Source: Pinus tabuliformis (lineage: Eukaryota; Streptophyta; Pinopsida; Pinales; Pinaceae). Taken from it: DNA of 64,000 bases. Positions 24,822 to 35,165 of the stretch are shown piece after piece. Within the stretch, counting starts at the first letter, position 1. Every line of letters starts with the position of its first letter. Below the pieces are notes generated by a model. The model was not told where the DNA came from, did no database searches, and saw only the letters and a list, made by a program, of their open reading frames with translations. The stretch covers positions 918,312,979-918,376,978 of the forward strand of contig CM062815.1 in NCBI GenBank assembly GCA_031772625.1, written 5' to 3'. A program made the translations under genes and the position numbers.

Positions 24822-25288
24822 TGTTACACTAAAAAATGTTACCTTGACTACTTACAGTTAGTATGGCTCAAAATCAACAGTCATGCTACCCTCTTAGGCA
24901 AGTCTATGCCTCTGTTATCCATCTCAAACTCAAAGAAGAGAGAAAGTCTTGTAAAAACTTTGTTTATCTCTGGGGTCGCAGGTTCTCTCTAGCCTTACCT
25001 GCGGGGACGCAGGCCATGTTCACAAAAACTGCGTCCAGGGACACTCTGTATGTTAAAGGTCAGGTGCGTCCTCCTGTAAAAGGCAAAATGCGCAAGTTTT
25101 ATCTTGAGAAAGTTACTTGTGGTTACTTCTAGAACATTCTAGAGGTCGGTTTGATGAAATGGATGCGCCTCCAGTTGGTTCATGTATCTCTATAAAGAGG
25201 GAACTTATCCCATCAATAAGGGAGCTATCCCACCCATAGAGGGGGATGATCCCATTGATAGTGGACCTGAATAACCTCTTTACAGCAC

Positions 25289-25296
25289 TATAAATA
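25289..25296 (+). promoter_or_regulatory. TATA box of the Tat LTR
   Basis: TATAAATA inside CACTATAAATAAAGG, about 590 bases before the LTR end. Transcription would start near 25320. The same box recurs in the 3' LTR near 39783. Confidence 0.7.
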
Positions 25297-25661
25297 AAGG
25301 CATTGAGCCAGAAGGAGGAGAGGTTGGAGCTATACATTTTCTTTGGGTAAATGCTGCAGGATTTAGGTCTTCCATTAGAACCTTTGTGAGGAGAGATTGT
25401 CTTTACATGATTCTACTTGGAAGTGGGTGAGCTTTGTCAAAGTAGAGGAAAACACTTGATGGACCCTGGGAGGAACTTGCACAACACCAAGGCCAGGTTG
25501 TAAGAGTTTCTTTGTTTCGTTATTAATACAAACTGGTTTATTTTTCTCAATAGCTTGTGTTAATGAGTTATTTCATGTGTTCCTTGGTCTGCATGTTGAA
25601 TGTATGTTTTATTATATGAAATACAAGTGCTCGGTAATTGTTTGATTGTTTGTGGTTGCAG

Positions 25662-25731
25662 GAATTGACTTGAAGGGGGAGCTCATCCGGATTGTCAAAA
25701 ACGGACTTCAACAATAGCGTTTTGGAATAAG
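25662..25731 (+). other. Possible mini-exon inside the Tat LTR
   Basis: Bounded by a consensus 3' splice site (TTTGTGGTTGCAG, ending 25661) and a consensus 5' splice site (AATAAG|GTAAGCC, donor at 25732). A further CCAG|GTTGTAAG donor lies upstream near 25495. Together with an acceptor TGTGTTGTAG ending at 27885 this would allow removal of most of the leader. Splicing is inferred from sites only. Confidence 0.4.
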
Positions 25732-25878
25732 GTAAGCCTAAACACTTGTACTTTTCATATTGTAAAAGGTATATTTAGAGAAAGATCACTCCATTTTGTC
25801 TTGTTTGTCGCTAGAGAGTTCATACTCCTAGGGAGGTCAGTTGTGTCAGCCCAAATGACTTTTTCCGCCACGACAAAT

Positions 25879-25896
25879 TGGCGACTCCGCTGGGGA
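25879..25896 (+). other. Tat element primer-binding site, Arg-tRNA type
   Basis: TGGCGACTCCGCTGGGGA, three bases after the LTR. It is complementary to the 3' end of plant Arg-tRNA (one position differs from the common ACG isoacceptor). Confidence 0.82.
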
Positions 25897-26043
25897 CTCC
25901 ATTAATGGATAAGTCTTTTCCTTTATATGAACTTTGCTTTGTGAAAATCATTTTTATTTTCTGGTTTTTGGCTGTGGGAATTAGTATTTGGGTGGTTTAG
26001 CTGTAGATTTAGTTGGCTTTAGTTTTTCTTCCTTTTTCCAGAA

Positions 26044-26126
26044 GGACGCAGTCTCTGTGTGCTGCACAGTGCGTCCTTGGACGCGCTGTTGTCGACTGCA
26101 CAGTGCGGGGCCGCACCTGTGACAAC
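26044..26126 (+). repeat. Two strong hairpins in the leader (GGACGCA cassette)
   Basis: Hairpin 1: GGACGCA (26044) with TGCGTCC (26070-26076), enclosing CTGTG/CACAG. Hairpin 2 (26088-26126): GTTGT, CACAG and TGCGG pair with CCGCA, CTGTG and ACAAC around a GG loop, with small bulges. A TCCTGTAAAAG tail follows shortly after, as in the LTR segment at ~25071. Confidence 0.7.
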
Positions 26127-27349
26127 GGGTGGCCTGCGTCTTCCTGTAAAAGTTAAGAAAATTCCATTTTTGCTTTAAATTACTTTTAGATTTTGTTTTT
26201 CCTTAGTATTTTCTGCCCAGATCCTTTAGTACCCTGTCAAGAATTCTCACCTGAACTGGTTTTGTGAGCTTTGGTTGTTTTAGTGGATTTCAACGAAGTT
26301 TAGGCCTAGGTTTTGATTTTTGAATAGGTTCTGTAGTGACTTTGAGCTTAGAAAGTTGTCCAGCCTTAGATATCTCTGGTTAGTCAACCTTCTTAGAAGT
26401 TGAGCCTGTCGTAAAGTCTCCTTGTTTGAGCAACTTGTCATTTGAGTTGTTTTGGGTCAAATTTCGCATTGCTTGTTTTTAAAGTATTGATTTCCATTTT
26501 CAAAAAAGACAAAAAGATTAGAATTTTGTTTTGACTAGTTTTTGGTTCTGCGATAAGCTAGTCCTTGATTCGTTCATAATCAAGTAAAACACCTTAGAAT
26601 AATCATTGTTAGTTTTGACCTTGTTAGAATTGCTTAGAATAACTTTATCTTTAGTTTGCTTATGAGTGCATTTTCATAGATTTTGATAATTGTCAAAGAT
26701 TGCTTTTTGGTTATATTAGTTTTATTTGCTCTATTAAAAGAAAAATACAAAAACATCTTCTTTAAAAGTCTTGTTTCAAGTAGCTTTTTGTTTTTCAAAG
26801 AAGAAAAGAGTTCTTTTCGTGCATGTAAAGAGAAGTTATGTTTTTATGCTTGGAAAAGAAAATCGAATTGTTTCTTTGATTGTCTTCAATTAAGAAGTTG
26901 CTTTTATAAAGATTGCATTCTCTCAACTTTTTAGTTAAAACAATTCATCGAAAAAGAAAAAGTAGTGGATAAATCATCCTAGGTGCATTTTGTAGTGGTT
27001 TTGAGTCGAGTCAACACACCATTGGTTTCACTTCCATCACCTTTTGACTTAAAGAACAACCTTAAAAGTAACGCTTAAATTAAAATTGATCTAGTAACTT
27101 TTATTTTCTAGGGCTCTGAAGCACCAACATAGCTTAGGCTAGGGTCTTGGAGTAGGTGAGTACTTAACTCTCCAAGACTACAAAACCAAACAGTTAGTCT
27201 ATCTTGAGTAGAACAAATCCAATTGTTTTAGTTACATTCTGGGAAAGCTCCTCTTAAAGGAGAAGCACGAGCTCGTGTCCGAACCAGTGAGGGGATCATT
27301 CCTCCCTCGTTGGGAACGACGCCAGTCAGTACGTATTAAAAACGGTAAA

Positions 27350-27415
27350 CCTCGGATTAACCATTGTCGAGGAGCCAGGGGTCACTTATCGGTAAACCTT
27401 GGATTACTGTCAAGG
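27350..27415 (+). repeat. Two leader hairpins with compensatory stem change
   Basis: Two imperfect direct repeats start GGTAAACC and end AGGAGCC. Stem 1 is CCTCG (27350-27354) with CGAGG (27368-27372). Stem 2 is CCTTG (27397-27401) with CAAGG (27411-27415). The C-G to T-A change occurs on both arms. Another stem, CTCCT/AGGAG, lies at 27249-27263. The region could be an encapsidation or translation-control structure. Confidence 0.6.
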
Positions 27416-27900
27416 AGCCGGTAAGGGGATTGGAGCTTGTTACTCTGCCCTTGCGTGCTGTCGGAGTTTAGACTGTTCCCCCAGGTGTAATTGTTGTGAT
27501 TGGTAACCTTAGTGGCCATAATATCTAGGATTCTACCCAAGGTGACGGTGGAGGGAAGGTCCCACTGTACTTGGAGCAGACGTCGGCTATACTCACTTGG
27601 ATTTTCTGGGGGGTACGCTTCACTTCGAGACGGTTAAAGTGGAGGTACTTGGTCCAGTCTATTCATTAAGCAGGTTGTCGGCGTAACTGTTCCACCCGCC
27701 ATTTCTGTACTGAATCCTGCGAGGTTGGGCCTAATCACCAACTAGCGCTTTTGGTCCGGAAGATACTGTTTGTGTGTGCTTTGACGCTCTAGATTATTTA
27801 GGCGTATGCTTCAAATTTGTTTGGTTCTTTAGAAGACTTAGGTGATTTGATTTGAAATTTTTTACTTTGTTTTCGTGTGTTGTAGTTAAAATCATTCATT

Positions 27901-30900
27901 GTGGCGGAATTACCGAGACGGTCCCGTCGAATTGGGGGCCAGTCTCCTGAGATTGTCACCGGACTAGATTTGTTAAGAAAACTCCGTCAATCGCGGAGTG
28001 AATCTCCTGAAGATATTCCGGACCAGTCTCCTGAAGTTGTTTCTGTGGCCGAATTGTTGAGAAGATCCCGTGAACTTAGGGGTTCACCTCCTCGAGACGA
28101 CCCCAGTGTTTTAGAAGGTTTAAAGGTCCTTGTAACTCCTAGTGGCAGTAAAGTAGGTTCACCTGAAGAAGGAGAGTCTGCCTTGGTAGTCCATCCAGAT
28201 TACCAAAGTTTAGAAACAGGTTACAATCCCGAAGTGGTTACAGTTTCCGAGCTTACTGGTAGTTTTTCATCTGCCAGTGAAACAGGCGAAGAACCTGAAA
28301 TTTCCGAACCTGTTACTCCAACTCCTAGTGTTCCTGATTCACCAAGAATAGAAAGAATTATCACCGAAAATCTTCCTGTTGGGTTAATTGCAATAGAAGA
28401 ACTTGTTCCAGAGGAAGAACTAGGCGTTTCTGATTCTGAAGATATAATTACCCTTGATCTAAGGGAGCGTGAGTCCATCTTTTACAGTCCTCCTAGAAGT
28501 GAACCTTGGTACCTTGCTTTAACCAATTTTTTAGACAACTCAGTAGGTTTTTCTACACCTCGTACTCCTTTTCCACCCGGAGGAATTCATAATCCTGTAA
28601 ATATGTCTGGTCCGTCATCTGTGTTTTCACAAAGTCCTGAATCATTTTTACATGGTGGTCCTTCTGTTCCTGCTGGGTATCAGTCACTTTCTGGTACTTT
28701 TTCAGGAGCATCTCCTCGACCCATTGAGCATGGGTTATTCGTTGGAAACAGTGGTAACGTTCCATTGAGTGTAGGTGAAGTTTATATGATGTCAGGTTCA
28801 ACTCCCGTTAACCAACCTCAAGGTGGCCAATTACCGCCTGGGGGGCAACCTTCGTTAATGCCTGGGGGGCAACCTCAAGGTACTTCATTCGCGTCTGGGG
28901 GGCAACCTCAAGGGTATCAACCCCAAGGGTATCAACCCCAGCCTCAATATGTACCCCAAAGTCAACCCCAGTATCAATATCAACCTCAAGGATGGCAACC
29001 TCAAGGATGGCAACCCCAAGGGTATCAACCCCAAGGGTATCAACCTCAAGGATACCAACCCCAAGGTCAAGGTCAACCCCAGTACTCGTATTTACCTCAA
29101 GGTTATCAACCTACGGGTCAATACCCTGGTCAAAGTTATCAACCACCTCAAGGACAGTCATATGGGACTGCACCTTACAGTTATCAACCCTATCCTCAAT
29201 ACGGTTATGGATCTCAGTATCCTCAACCTGTTACGAGTCAATACCCTGGAATGTTAACATGGGACCCGTCACAAGGTCAACAGATGTTGCAGCCAAGTAT
29301 ACAGTCGGTACCTCAAGCAGGACAACCTGTGGTTCCTGGTCCATCCCAGCAACCGCAACCTGTCCAGTCAAGTGTTCAGACCCCTGTAACTTCGGTAGTT
29401 ACTCAGCCGCCAATTGCACCTGGTACTCCACCTCACACGGCTGCAGCAACTACCGCTTCATCTACCATGGTTACTTCTGGAGTATCGGCAGCTCCGGTTT
29501 CTACAGTCCCTGTAACCACACCTCAGACATCTATACCGTTGTCTGGACCTACGGTCCAAACCACAGTCCAGATGCCTGTCGGCCCACCTGGTACAAGTAC
29601 GGTTGTTACTACTCAACCTCAATTTGTTCAACCTCCGTACCAGGGACCGTATCAACCTGCGCAAGCTGCCCAACAACCAGCTTACCAGTATCAACCGTAT
29701 CCTGGGTACACTTATCAACAACCTCAGCAACCCCAGTACGGTCCGGTTAATCCTGGTTTTCCAGGAGGATATAATATCCCCAATGCAACTCCTGTTCCTA
29801 GTTATCCTGGATATCCTCCTCCTGGGGCTGGTCTTGTGACTCAGAATTTTAGAGATCCTAACCGTCAGTTACCGTTTATTGCAACTTTAGATTTACCCGA
29901 CTTGACGCGCCTAACAAACGATCCAATTCAATATCAACAGTTCTGGCCGCCAATGCCAAATAAGTTGCCCAGCGATATACCCAAGTTCGAAGGTAAGTCT
30001 GGAGAGGATCCATCCAATCACGTGATGACTTACCACCTCTGGTGTGCATCAAACTCCATCTCAGATGATTCCATCCGCTTACGTCTTTTCCAGCGTACAC
30101 TCATTGGTCTCGCGGCCAAGTGGTACATTGAGTTGCCACGGGCCTCTTTTTACAACTTTAGCCAGTTAGCTACCTCGTTCTTAACTCATTTTCAGTTACC
30201 AGTCAGATATGATAATGGTACAGAATTATTAACTTCGCTAAAACAATCGACATCCACGTACATTTCTGATCACATCCATGAGTGGAGACGTCGAAGAAGA
30301 TTAGTGAAAGTTTTTATCCCGGACCAAATCTTAGCTGAATGGTTTGTAAAATCATTATTACCACGAATTACTGAAGATGTAGCTAAGGCCGGAGTAGTTA
30401 CTGAGGAGCAAGTCATTGCTCAAGCACAGTACCTTGACTTAGTTTATACTCAGTCGGGTACGTTACACGAGAAAATACCGGATCTTCCCAAATCAAACCA
30501 AATCGCTGCTGCTCCTTCGGGATCTCATGCCGCTGATGGTATGATTGGTATCGTGACTACGAAGAGCAAGAAGAAGTCTTCCAAGGCTTCAACTACTCCA
30601 ATTATCACTTTGCCTGATTCTCCGACAGGAGAGTCTTCTCCTGAACTCACCGCCGACATTCACGCCGTAGAGTCATCTACGGCCAAACCAAAAAACGGTG
30701 GAAAGAAGAAAGGAAAGAAGAAGACCAAAGCAGATAAGGCTCCAAAGGAGAAAGTAGAAAAATCGGAAACCAATGACGAAAAACGCAAACCTCGTTATCC
30801 TTGTCTCATTTGTGAAGAAGATCATTTTACGAGAGACTGCCCTCATCGGGCCGAGGTAGTGAAAATCGTTAAAGGTTCTTCCACTCCTGCTGTGTTAAAG

Positions 30901-33657
30901 AATCCATTTCCCGAGCAGGAAAATAAGATGATAGGTTCTTCTTCGAATGCCAGTGAAGAACCCATTTTGATGATGTCTCATGTCAGGATTGCGACTCGAT
31001 CGCAAGATTATGGTAGTAAGGCTCCTGTTGATGGTAAAGAAGCAGAATCTTCTCACTCTAACCCATCAACCTCAACTCCTGGTTCCGATCCACTACAGAT
31101 CGAGAAACCTAACCCAGACTTAGTGATTAAGCCGCCCGCCAAGGGTGTACTTCGAAGGTCTGCTTTCAATCCACATGCGAGAGCAGCCCAGAATTACAAC
31201 ATTGTTGAAGACTTAGCTGTTTCACCTTCAGCAATGTCGGCACTCGAAGTGCTGCAATCATGTCCAGCGCAACGAAAATTGCTTTTGTCGGCTATCGGAG
31301 CTGTCGATGTTCAGGACCCGAACCTAATGATCTTTGATCTAGAAAATAGTACACCACGTCTCCCCCATCAAATGGCTTTCCAAATCCCAGTGATAGTCAA
31401 AAACAGACCTATTCATCGGACTGTGATTGATGAGGGAGCTTCTACGTGTATTATGTCGATTCAATGTTGGAGATCGCTTGGTTCTCCTTCGTTGAACCAA
31501 TCCCCCACCATCCTTAAGGCCTTTGATGGCCGTGGGTTCCGTCCGTTTGGTATTCTACAAGAATTGCCTATAGGGGTCGAAGGTAAAACCGTTAATCTGG
31601 ATGTGGAAGTGGTTGATGCCCCTCTAGATTACAACCTTCTTTTGGGTCGAAGTTGGTCATATGCTATGACAGCGGTCGTTTCATCGGTCTTCAGAGTCAT
31701 TAAATTCCCACATAACGGTAAGATCGTGACTATTGATCAGCTGACATACTTTTCATCCGACCCATCCTCTTCCGAAACTATCCAACATGTTGGTAAAACG
31801 ACAATCCCTTACAAGGACATTGGTGTAGGTTTAGTTAAGGATTCCGGTTTACTGGGAACTTTTCCTCTCCCTCCACTCAATGTAGATCCTTCATTTGCAA
31901 CGATTCATATGATCACGTCAGAAAACATTATTTATGATGATCCTTGGTATGTTCCCTCTGACTCTGAGCTAGATTCACTCGGTGATGTTATGCCGTTGAG
32001 TCCATATGAAATTGCTTATGAAGCTCTTATGTCTTTTACTGATTTTCATTCAACCGAACCCGATCAAATGAATGTGGTCAGTGAAGAGTCACTTTTCACC
32101 TCACCTTTAGAACGGATAACGTTTCCCGAAGAAGTCTCATCTGACGAACGACTTCGCGAAATCCTAAGTGTAGATGATCTACCATGGGAAGATCTCCATC
32201 ACAGATCTTCGTTTTTACCTAAGGGCGATGCATTTGAAAATGATTTTTCATCTATCTTTACCGCTGATTATGTCAAAGACGCTCAGGATCCAACGAAACA
32301 TTCTGATTCCGAGCTGAATTTAGGGAATATTTCTCGTACTGTCCCCATTGATATATCAGTGAAGCCCGGAATTGAGGAGAACATTCATATAGGTGCCGCA
32401 TGTACTGAAGAAGAAATCCAAACTTACAAGGCCCTATTCCAAGAATTCCGCGACGTGTTTGCCTGGTCCTACGAGGAAATGCCAGGAATCGATCCTGCCA
32501 TTGTTGTTCATGAAATCAAAACCTACCCGGATGCTAAACCCATTCGGCAACGGTTGCGTCAGATTCACCCTCGAAAAGCAGCTGCAATCAAAGCCGAAGT
32601 CGAAAAGCTGTTGAAAGCAGGTTTCATTTATCCGATCCCGTTAACGGATTGGGTATCGAATATTGTTCCCGTCAATAAAAAACAAGGAACAATAAGAATC
32701 TGTATCGATTATAGGGATATCAATCGAGCTTGTCCAAAAGACAACTATCCTACGCCTTATATCGATCAAATAATTGATGATTGTGCCGGAAGTGAGATGT
32801 TTTCCTTCATGGATGGTTTCTCAGGTTATAATCAAATCAATATTCTACCTGCCGATCAACCAAAAACGGCATTCATTTGTCCATGGGGGACATTTGCTTA
32901 TTGCAAATTACCTTTTGGGCTTAAGAATGCCGGCGCTACTTTTCAACGGGCCATGTCTTATGCGTTTCATGACATCAAGCACATTGTGCAACCCTATCTC
33001 GATGATTTGCCTGCTCATTCTTTACGTCGAGCTGATCACCTTGTCCATTTACGAGCAATCTTTATGAGGTGTAGGCATTATCGAATTCGGTTGAATCCCC
33101 ACAAGTGTGTTTTCTGTATAGAAACAGGTCGATTGCTGGGATTTGTTGTTTCCAAAGCCGGCATTCGCGTCGATCCCTCGAAAGTCGAGGCTATCATCCA
33201 ATTGCCTCCTCCTTCGAGTTTGCGCCAACTCCAAAGTTTGCAAGGGAAAGCGAACTTTTTACGCCGATTCATCCCTAACTACGCCGAGGTCACTAAAGGT
33301 TTTACACGGTTGTTGAAACAGAACGTACAATTCTTTTGGGACGAGATTGCCCAACAATCTTTTGATGCACTCAAACACGCGTTGACCCATGCACCGTTAT
33401 TGCATCCTCCCAACTACAACCAGGACTACTTCTTATACCTCGCCGCTTCGCATTCCACCATTGGAATGGTGTTAGTTCAAGAAGATGAATTCAAGGCAGA
33501 GCATGTGATATATTATCTTAGCAGAACCTTAAATCCAACTGAGTTAAAATATTCACATGTGGAGAAATTGGCCCTGGCAGCCGTTCAAGCTGTCCAGCGT
33601 TTCGTCACTACATTCTTCTCCGCAAAACTACTGTTATTTCGGATTGCAACCCTATGA
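27901..33657 (+). CDS. Tat gag-protease-RT-RNase H polyprotein
   Basis: Open for 1918 codons. The first codon is GTG in the context GTGGCGGAA; this looks like a mutated ATG, because the next in-frame ATG is ~234 codons in and codons before it show conserved-looking repeats (ELLRRSRELRG type, residues 1-60). Residues ~290-640 are low complexity, rich in Gln, Pro, Tyr and Gly, with tandem GYQPQ/GWQPQ units. A gag domain lies at ~670-860 and a zinc knuckle (CLICEEDHFTRDC) near 968. The protease reads VIDEGAS near 1175. RT (~1540-1780) has SFMDGFSGYNQIN and catalytic YLDDL near 1698. The RNase H (~1840-1910) begins LYLAAS, so the first catalytic Asp is Ala. The end is displaced by a one-base deletion near 33600 that shifts the frame; the integrase continues in the next ORF, which overlaps by ATGA. 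Confidence 0.93.
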   Translation: MAELPRRSRRIGGQSPEIVTGLDLLRKLRQSRSESPEDIPDQSPEVVSVAELLRRSRELRGSPPRDDPSVLEGLKVLVTPSGSKVGSPEEGESALVVHPDYQSLETGYNPEVVTVSELTGSFSSASETGEEPEISEPVTPTPSVPDSPRIERIITENLPVGLIAIEELVPEEELGVSDSEDIITLDLRERESIFYSPPRSEPWYLALTNFLDNSVGFSTPRTPFPPGGIHNPVNMSGPSSVFSQSPESFLHGGPSVPAGYQSLSGTFSGASPRPIEHGLFVGNSGNVPLSVGEVYMMSGSTPVNQPQGGQLPPGGQPSLMPGGQPQGTSFASGGQPQGYQPQGYQPQPQYVPQSQPQYQYQPQGWQPQGWQPQGYQPQGYQPQGYQPQGQGQPQYSYLPQGYQPTGQYPGQSYQPPQGQSYGTAPYSYQPYPQYGYGSQYPQPVTSQYPGMLTWDPSQGQQMLQPSIQSVPQAGQPVVPGPSQQPQPVQSSVQTPVTSVVTQPPIAPGTPPHTAAATTASSTMVTSGVSAAPVSTVPVTTPQTSIPLSGPTVQTTVQMPVGPPGTSTVVTTQPQFVQPPYQGPYQPAQAAQQPAYQYQPYPGYTYQQPQQPQYGPVNPGFPGGYNIPNATPVPSYPGYPPPGAGLVTQNFRDPNRQLPFIATLDLPDLTRLTNDPIQYQQFWPPMPNKLPSDIPKFEGKSGEDPSNHVMTYHLWCASNSISDDSIRLRLFQRTLIGLAAKWYIELPRASFYNFSQLATSFLTHFQLPVRYDNGTELLTSLKQSTSTYISDHIHEWRRRRRLVKVFIPDQILAEWFVKSLLPRITEDVAKAGVVTEEQVIAQAQYLDLVYTQSGTLHEKIPDLPKSNQIAAAPSGSHAADGMIGIVTTKSKKKSSKASTTPIITLPDSPTGESSPELTADIHAVESSTAKPKNGGKKKGKKKTKADKAPKEKVEKSETNDEKRKPRYPCLICEEDHFTRDCPHRAEVVKIVKGSSTPAVLKNPFPEQENKMIGSSSNASEEPILMMSHVRIATRSQDYGSKAPVDGKEAESSHSNPSTSTPGSDPLQIEKPNPDLVIKPPAKGVLRRSAFNPHARAAQNYNIVEDLAVSPSAMSALEVLQSCPAQRKLLLSAIGAVDVQDPNLMIFDLENSTPRLPHQMAFQIPVIVKNRPIHRTVIDEGASTCIMSIQCWRSLGSPSLNQSPTILKAFDGRGFRPFGILQELPIGVEGKTVNLDVEVVDAPLDYNLLLGRSWSYAMTAVVSSVFRVIKFPHNGKIVTIDQLTYFSSDPSSSETIQHVGKTTIPYKDIGVGLVKDSGLLGTFPLPPLNVDPSFATIHMITSENIIYDDPWYVPSDSELDSLGDVMPLSPYEIAYEALMSFTDFHSTEPDQMNVVSEESLFTSPLERITFPEEVSSDERLREILSVDDLPWEDLHHRSSFLPKGDAFENDFSSIFTADYVKDAQDPTKHSDSELNLGNISRTVPIDISVKPGIEENIHIGAACTEEEIQTYKALFQEFRDVFAWSYEEMPGIDPAIVVHEIKTYPDAKPIRQRLRQIHPRKAAAIKAEVEKLLKAGFIYPIPLTDWVSNIVPVNKKQGTIRICIDYRDINRACPKDNYPTPYIDQIIDDCAGSEMFSFMDGFSGYNQINILPADQPKTAFICPWGTFAYCKLPFGLKNAGATFQRAMSYAFHDIKHIVQPYLDDLPAHSLRRADHLVHLRAIFMRCRHYRIRLNPHKCVFCIETGRLLGFVVSKAGIRVDPSKVEAIIQLPPPSSLRQLQSLQGKANFLRRFIPNYAEVTKGFTRLLKQNVQFFWDEIAQQSFDALKHALTHAPLLHPPNYNQDYFLYLAASHSTIGMVLVQEDEFKAEHVIYYLSRTLNPTELKYSHVEKLALAAVQAVQRFVTTFFSAKLLLFRIATL

Positions 33658-35114
33658 TTTATATCTTGACAAAACAACTGCTAGGGGGCAAGTACTCTAA
33701 ATGGATCGTCATCCTGCAAGAGTTCGACTTGGAGTTTGAGAAGTCCAAGTCTAAGAAATCTTTAGTCTTCGCGGAATTGATGTGTGATTTCCCGAGTGCT
33801 GACACAGAGACTGTGGCAGAGGAGTCCATTGCGGACGAATCTTTGTTTCTTATTAGCACTGTAGATCCGTGGTATGGGGATATAATCATCTATCTCCAAA
33901 CCCAAACCTTTCGGCCTGAAGCTTCCAAGGAAGACCGTCGAAAAATTCGGTTTCAATCCCAGCAATACAGAATTATTGGAGATACACTTTATCGCCTGGG
34001 GGCAGACTTAGTTTTTCGACGTTGTTTAACTCACGATGAGGCTGAGAGAGTTTTGAATGATTGTCACTCTGGAGCATGTGGCGGTCATATGTCTGGGTAT
34101 GCCACAGCTCAGAAGGTGTTGCGCGCTGGCTATTTCTGGCCGTCTATGTTTAAAGATTGTATCCTTGCCGTCAGAAAATGCCACAACTGTCAAGTGTTTG
34201 ATCGCAAGATGCGCGCTCCACCTGCTCCTCTCCACCCTATAATTGCCGCTGGTCCATTCGCCAAATGGGGCATTGACTTTATTACTTGTAACCCTCACTC
34301 GGCCGGGGGGCATGCGTATATCATCCTTGCGGTTGATTATTTTACTAAGTGGGCCGAGGCGATGCCTACATTCGACGCAAGCGGCAAGACAGCTGCACTT
34401 TTCGTATTCAATCATATCATAACTAGGTTTGGTGTCCCACAAGCAATCATTACGGACCATGGAAGCCATTTTCGAAATGTCATGATGACTGAGCTTACAA
34501 GCCAGCTTGGTTTGCGCCACGATAGCTCTACACCTTATTATCCGCAAGCCAACGGTTTGGTTGAGTCAATCAACAAAGTTCTAGTCGTCATGATTCGACG
34601 GATCATTGGTATCCATCGAACGAATTGGCATAACATGTTATTTTCGGCGCTATGGGCATATCGAACTTCAGTGAAAAATTCAACAGGTTTCACCCCTTTT
34701 CAGCTAGTTTATGGCTTAGAAGCTGTGTTACCTATTGAGTGCGAAATCCCATCACTTCAAATGGCTGTCGAATTACTTCCAGCTACTTCCGAAGAGGAGA
34801 AACGGTTGTTATACTTGGCTAAATTAGATGAGACTCGACGTGACGCTACTTTAGCCATCGAGACTCACGCAAAACGAATGAAAGCCCAGTACGATAAAAA
34901 TGTAACTCCTCGAAGTTTTTCAGAAGGAGACCTAGTACTATTATATGATCAAGCGAACGATAAGCTAGGTGCTGGAAAATTCGTTCCCATGTGGCATGGG
35001 CCCTACATTGTAAAGCGAAAGCTAGCAAAAGGGGCTTATGAGTTAGTTGATTTTGATGGGGACTCTTTGGGCAAACCCAGAAATGGACTTTACCTAAAGA
35101 GGTATTATGCTTAA
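33654..35114 (+). CDS. Tat pol, integrase part
   Basis: 486 codons starting in the ATGA overlap; the first ~50 residues are the displaced tail of the RNase H/connection region. The zinc domain lies near residues 125-170 (HDEAERVL ... CHNCQ). The integrase core has WGIDF (Asp ~207), ITDHGSHF (Asp ~266) and ANGLVESINK (Glu ~303), so D-D-E is complete. The C-terminal DNA-binding part ends GLYLKRYYA. Without the one-base deletion upstream it would be continuous with the preceding ORF, so the ATG is probably not a natural start. No chromodomain is present. Confidence 0.93.
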   Translation: MIYILTKQLLGGKYSKWIVILQEFDLEFEKSKSKKSLVFAELMCDFPSADTETVAEESIADESLFLISTVDPWYGDIIIYLQTQTFRPEASKEDRRKIRFQSQQYRIIGDTLYRLGADLVFRRCLTHDEAERVLNDCHSGACGGHMSGYATAQKVLRAGYFWPSMFKDCILAVRKCHNCQVFDRKMRAPPAPLHPIIAAGPFAKWGIDFITCNPHSAGGHAYIILAVDYFTKWAEAMPTFDASGKTAALFVFNHIITRFGVPQAIITDHGSHFRNVMMTELTSQLGLRHDSSTPYYPQANGLVESINKVLVVMIRRIIGIHRTNWHNMLFSALWAYRTSVKNSTGFTPFQLVYGLEAVLPIECEIPSLQMAVELLPATSEEEKRLLYLAKLDETRRDATLAIETHAKRMKAQYDKNVTPRSFSEGDLVLLYDQANDKLGAGKFVPMWHGPYIVKRKLAKGAYELVDFDGDSLGKPRNGLYLKRYYA

Positions 35115-35165
35115 AATGATGGATGGAGAAATTTTTAGATAGGTTAGATTTCCTTTCTAGCTAGC

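Larger units (their letters stand above)
24822..25875 (+). repeat. Tat element 5' LTR
   Basis: 1054 bp, TG...CA. A GC-rich segment at 24974-25080 carries GGACGCAG/CTGCGTCC motifs and a perfect CCTGCG-GGGA-CGCAGG hairpin (24998-25013). TATA box at 25289-25296. The 3' part contains a good splice acceptor (25661) and donor (25732). Confidence 0.96.
25897..27900 (+). other. Tat element leader, non-coding
   Basis: Mostly T-rich; no supported gene. A GC-rich hairpin cassette lies at 26044-26126 and a structured GC-richer block at 27240-27700, just upstream of gag-pol. The leader ends with a splice-acceptor-like TTTTCGTGTGTTGTAG at 27885. An in-frame TAG at 27883 shows that translation cannot enter from further upstream without splicing. 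Confidence 0.65.

Noticed and set aside
28900-29080. CRISPR-like short regular repeats
   Set aside because: Repeats are in-frame codons of a low-complexity protein in a plant retrotransposon, with no spacer pattern.
28885-29839. Overlapping open frames on both strands with repeated motifs
   Set aside because: Produced by the GYQPQ-encoding DNA repeat read in other frames.
34026-34547. 173-codon minus-strand open frame inside the integrase region
   Set aside because: It is the complement of a well-conserved integrase core and has no protein-like motif or start context.
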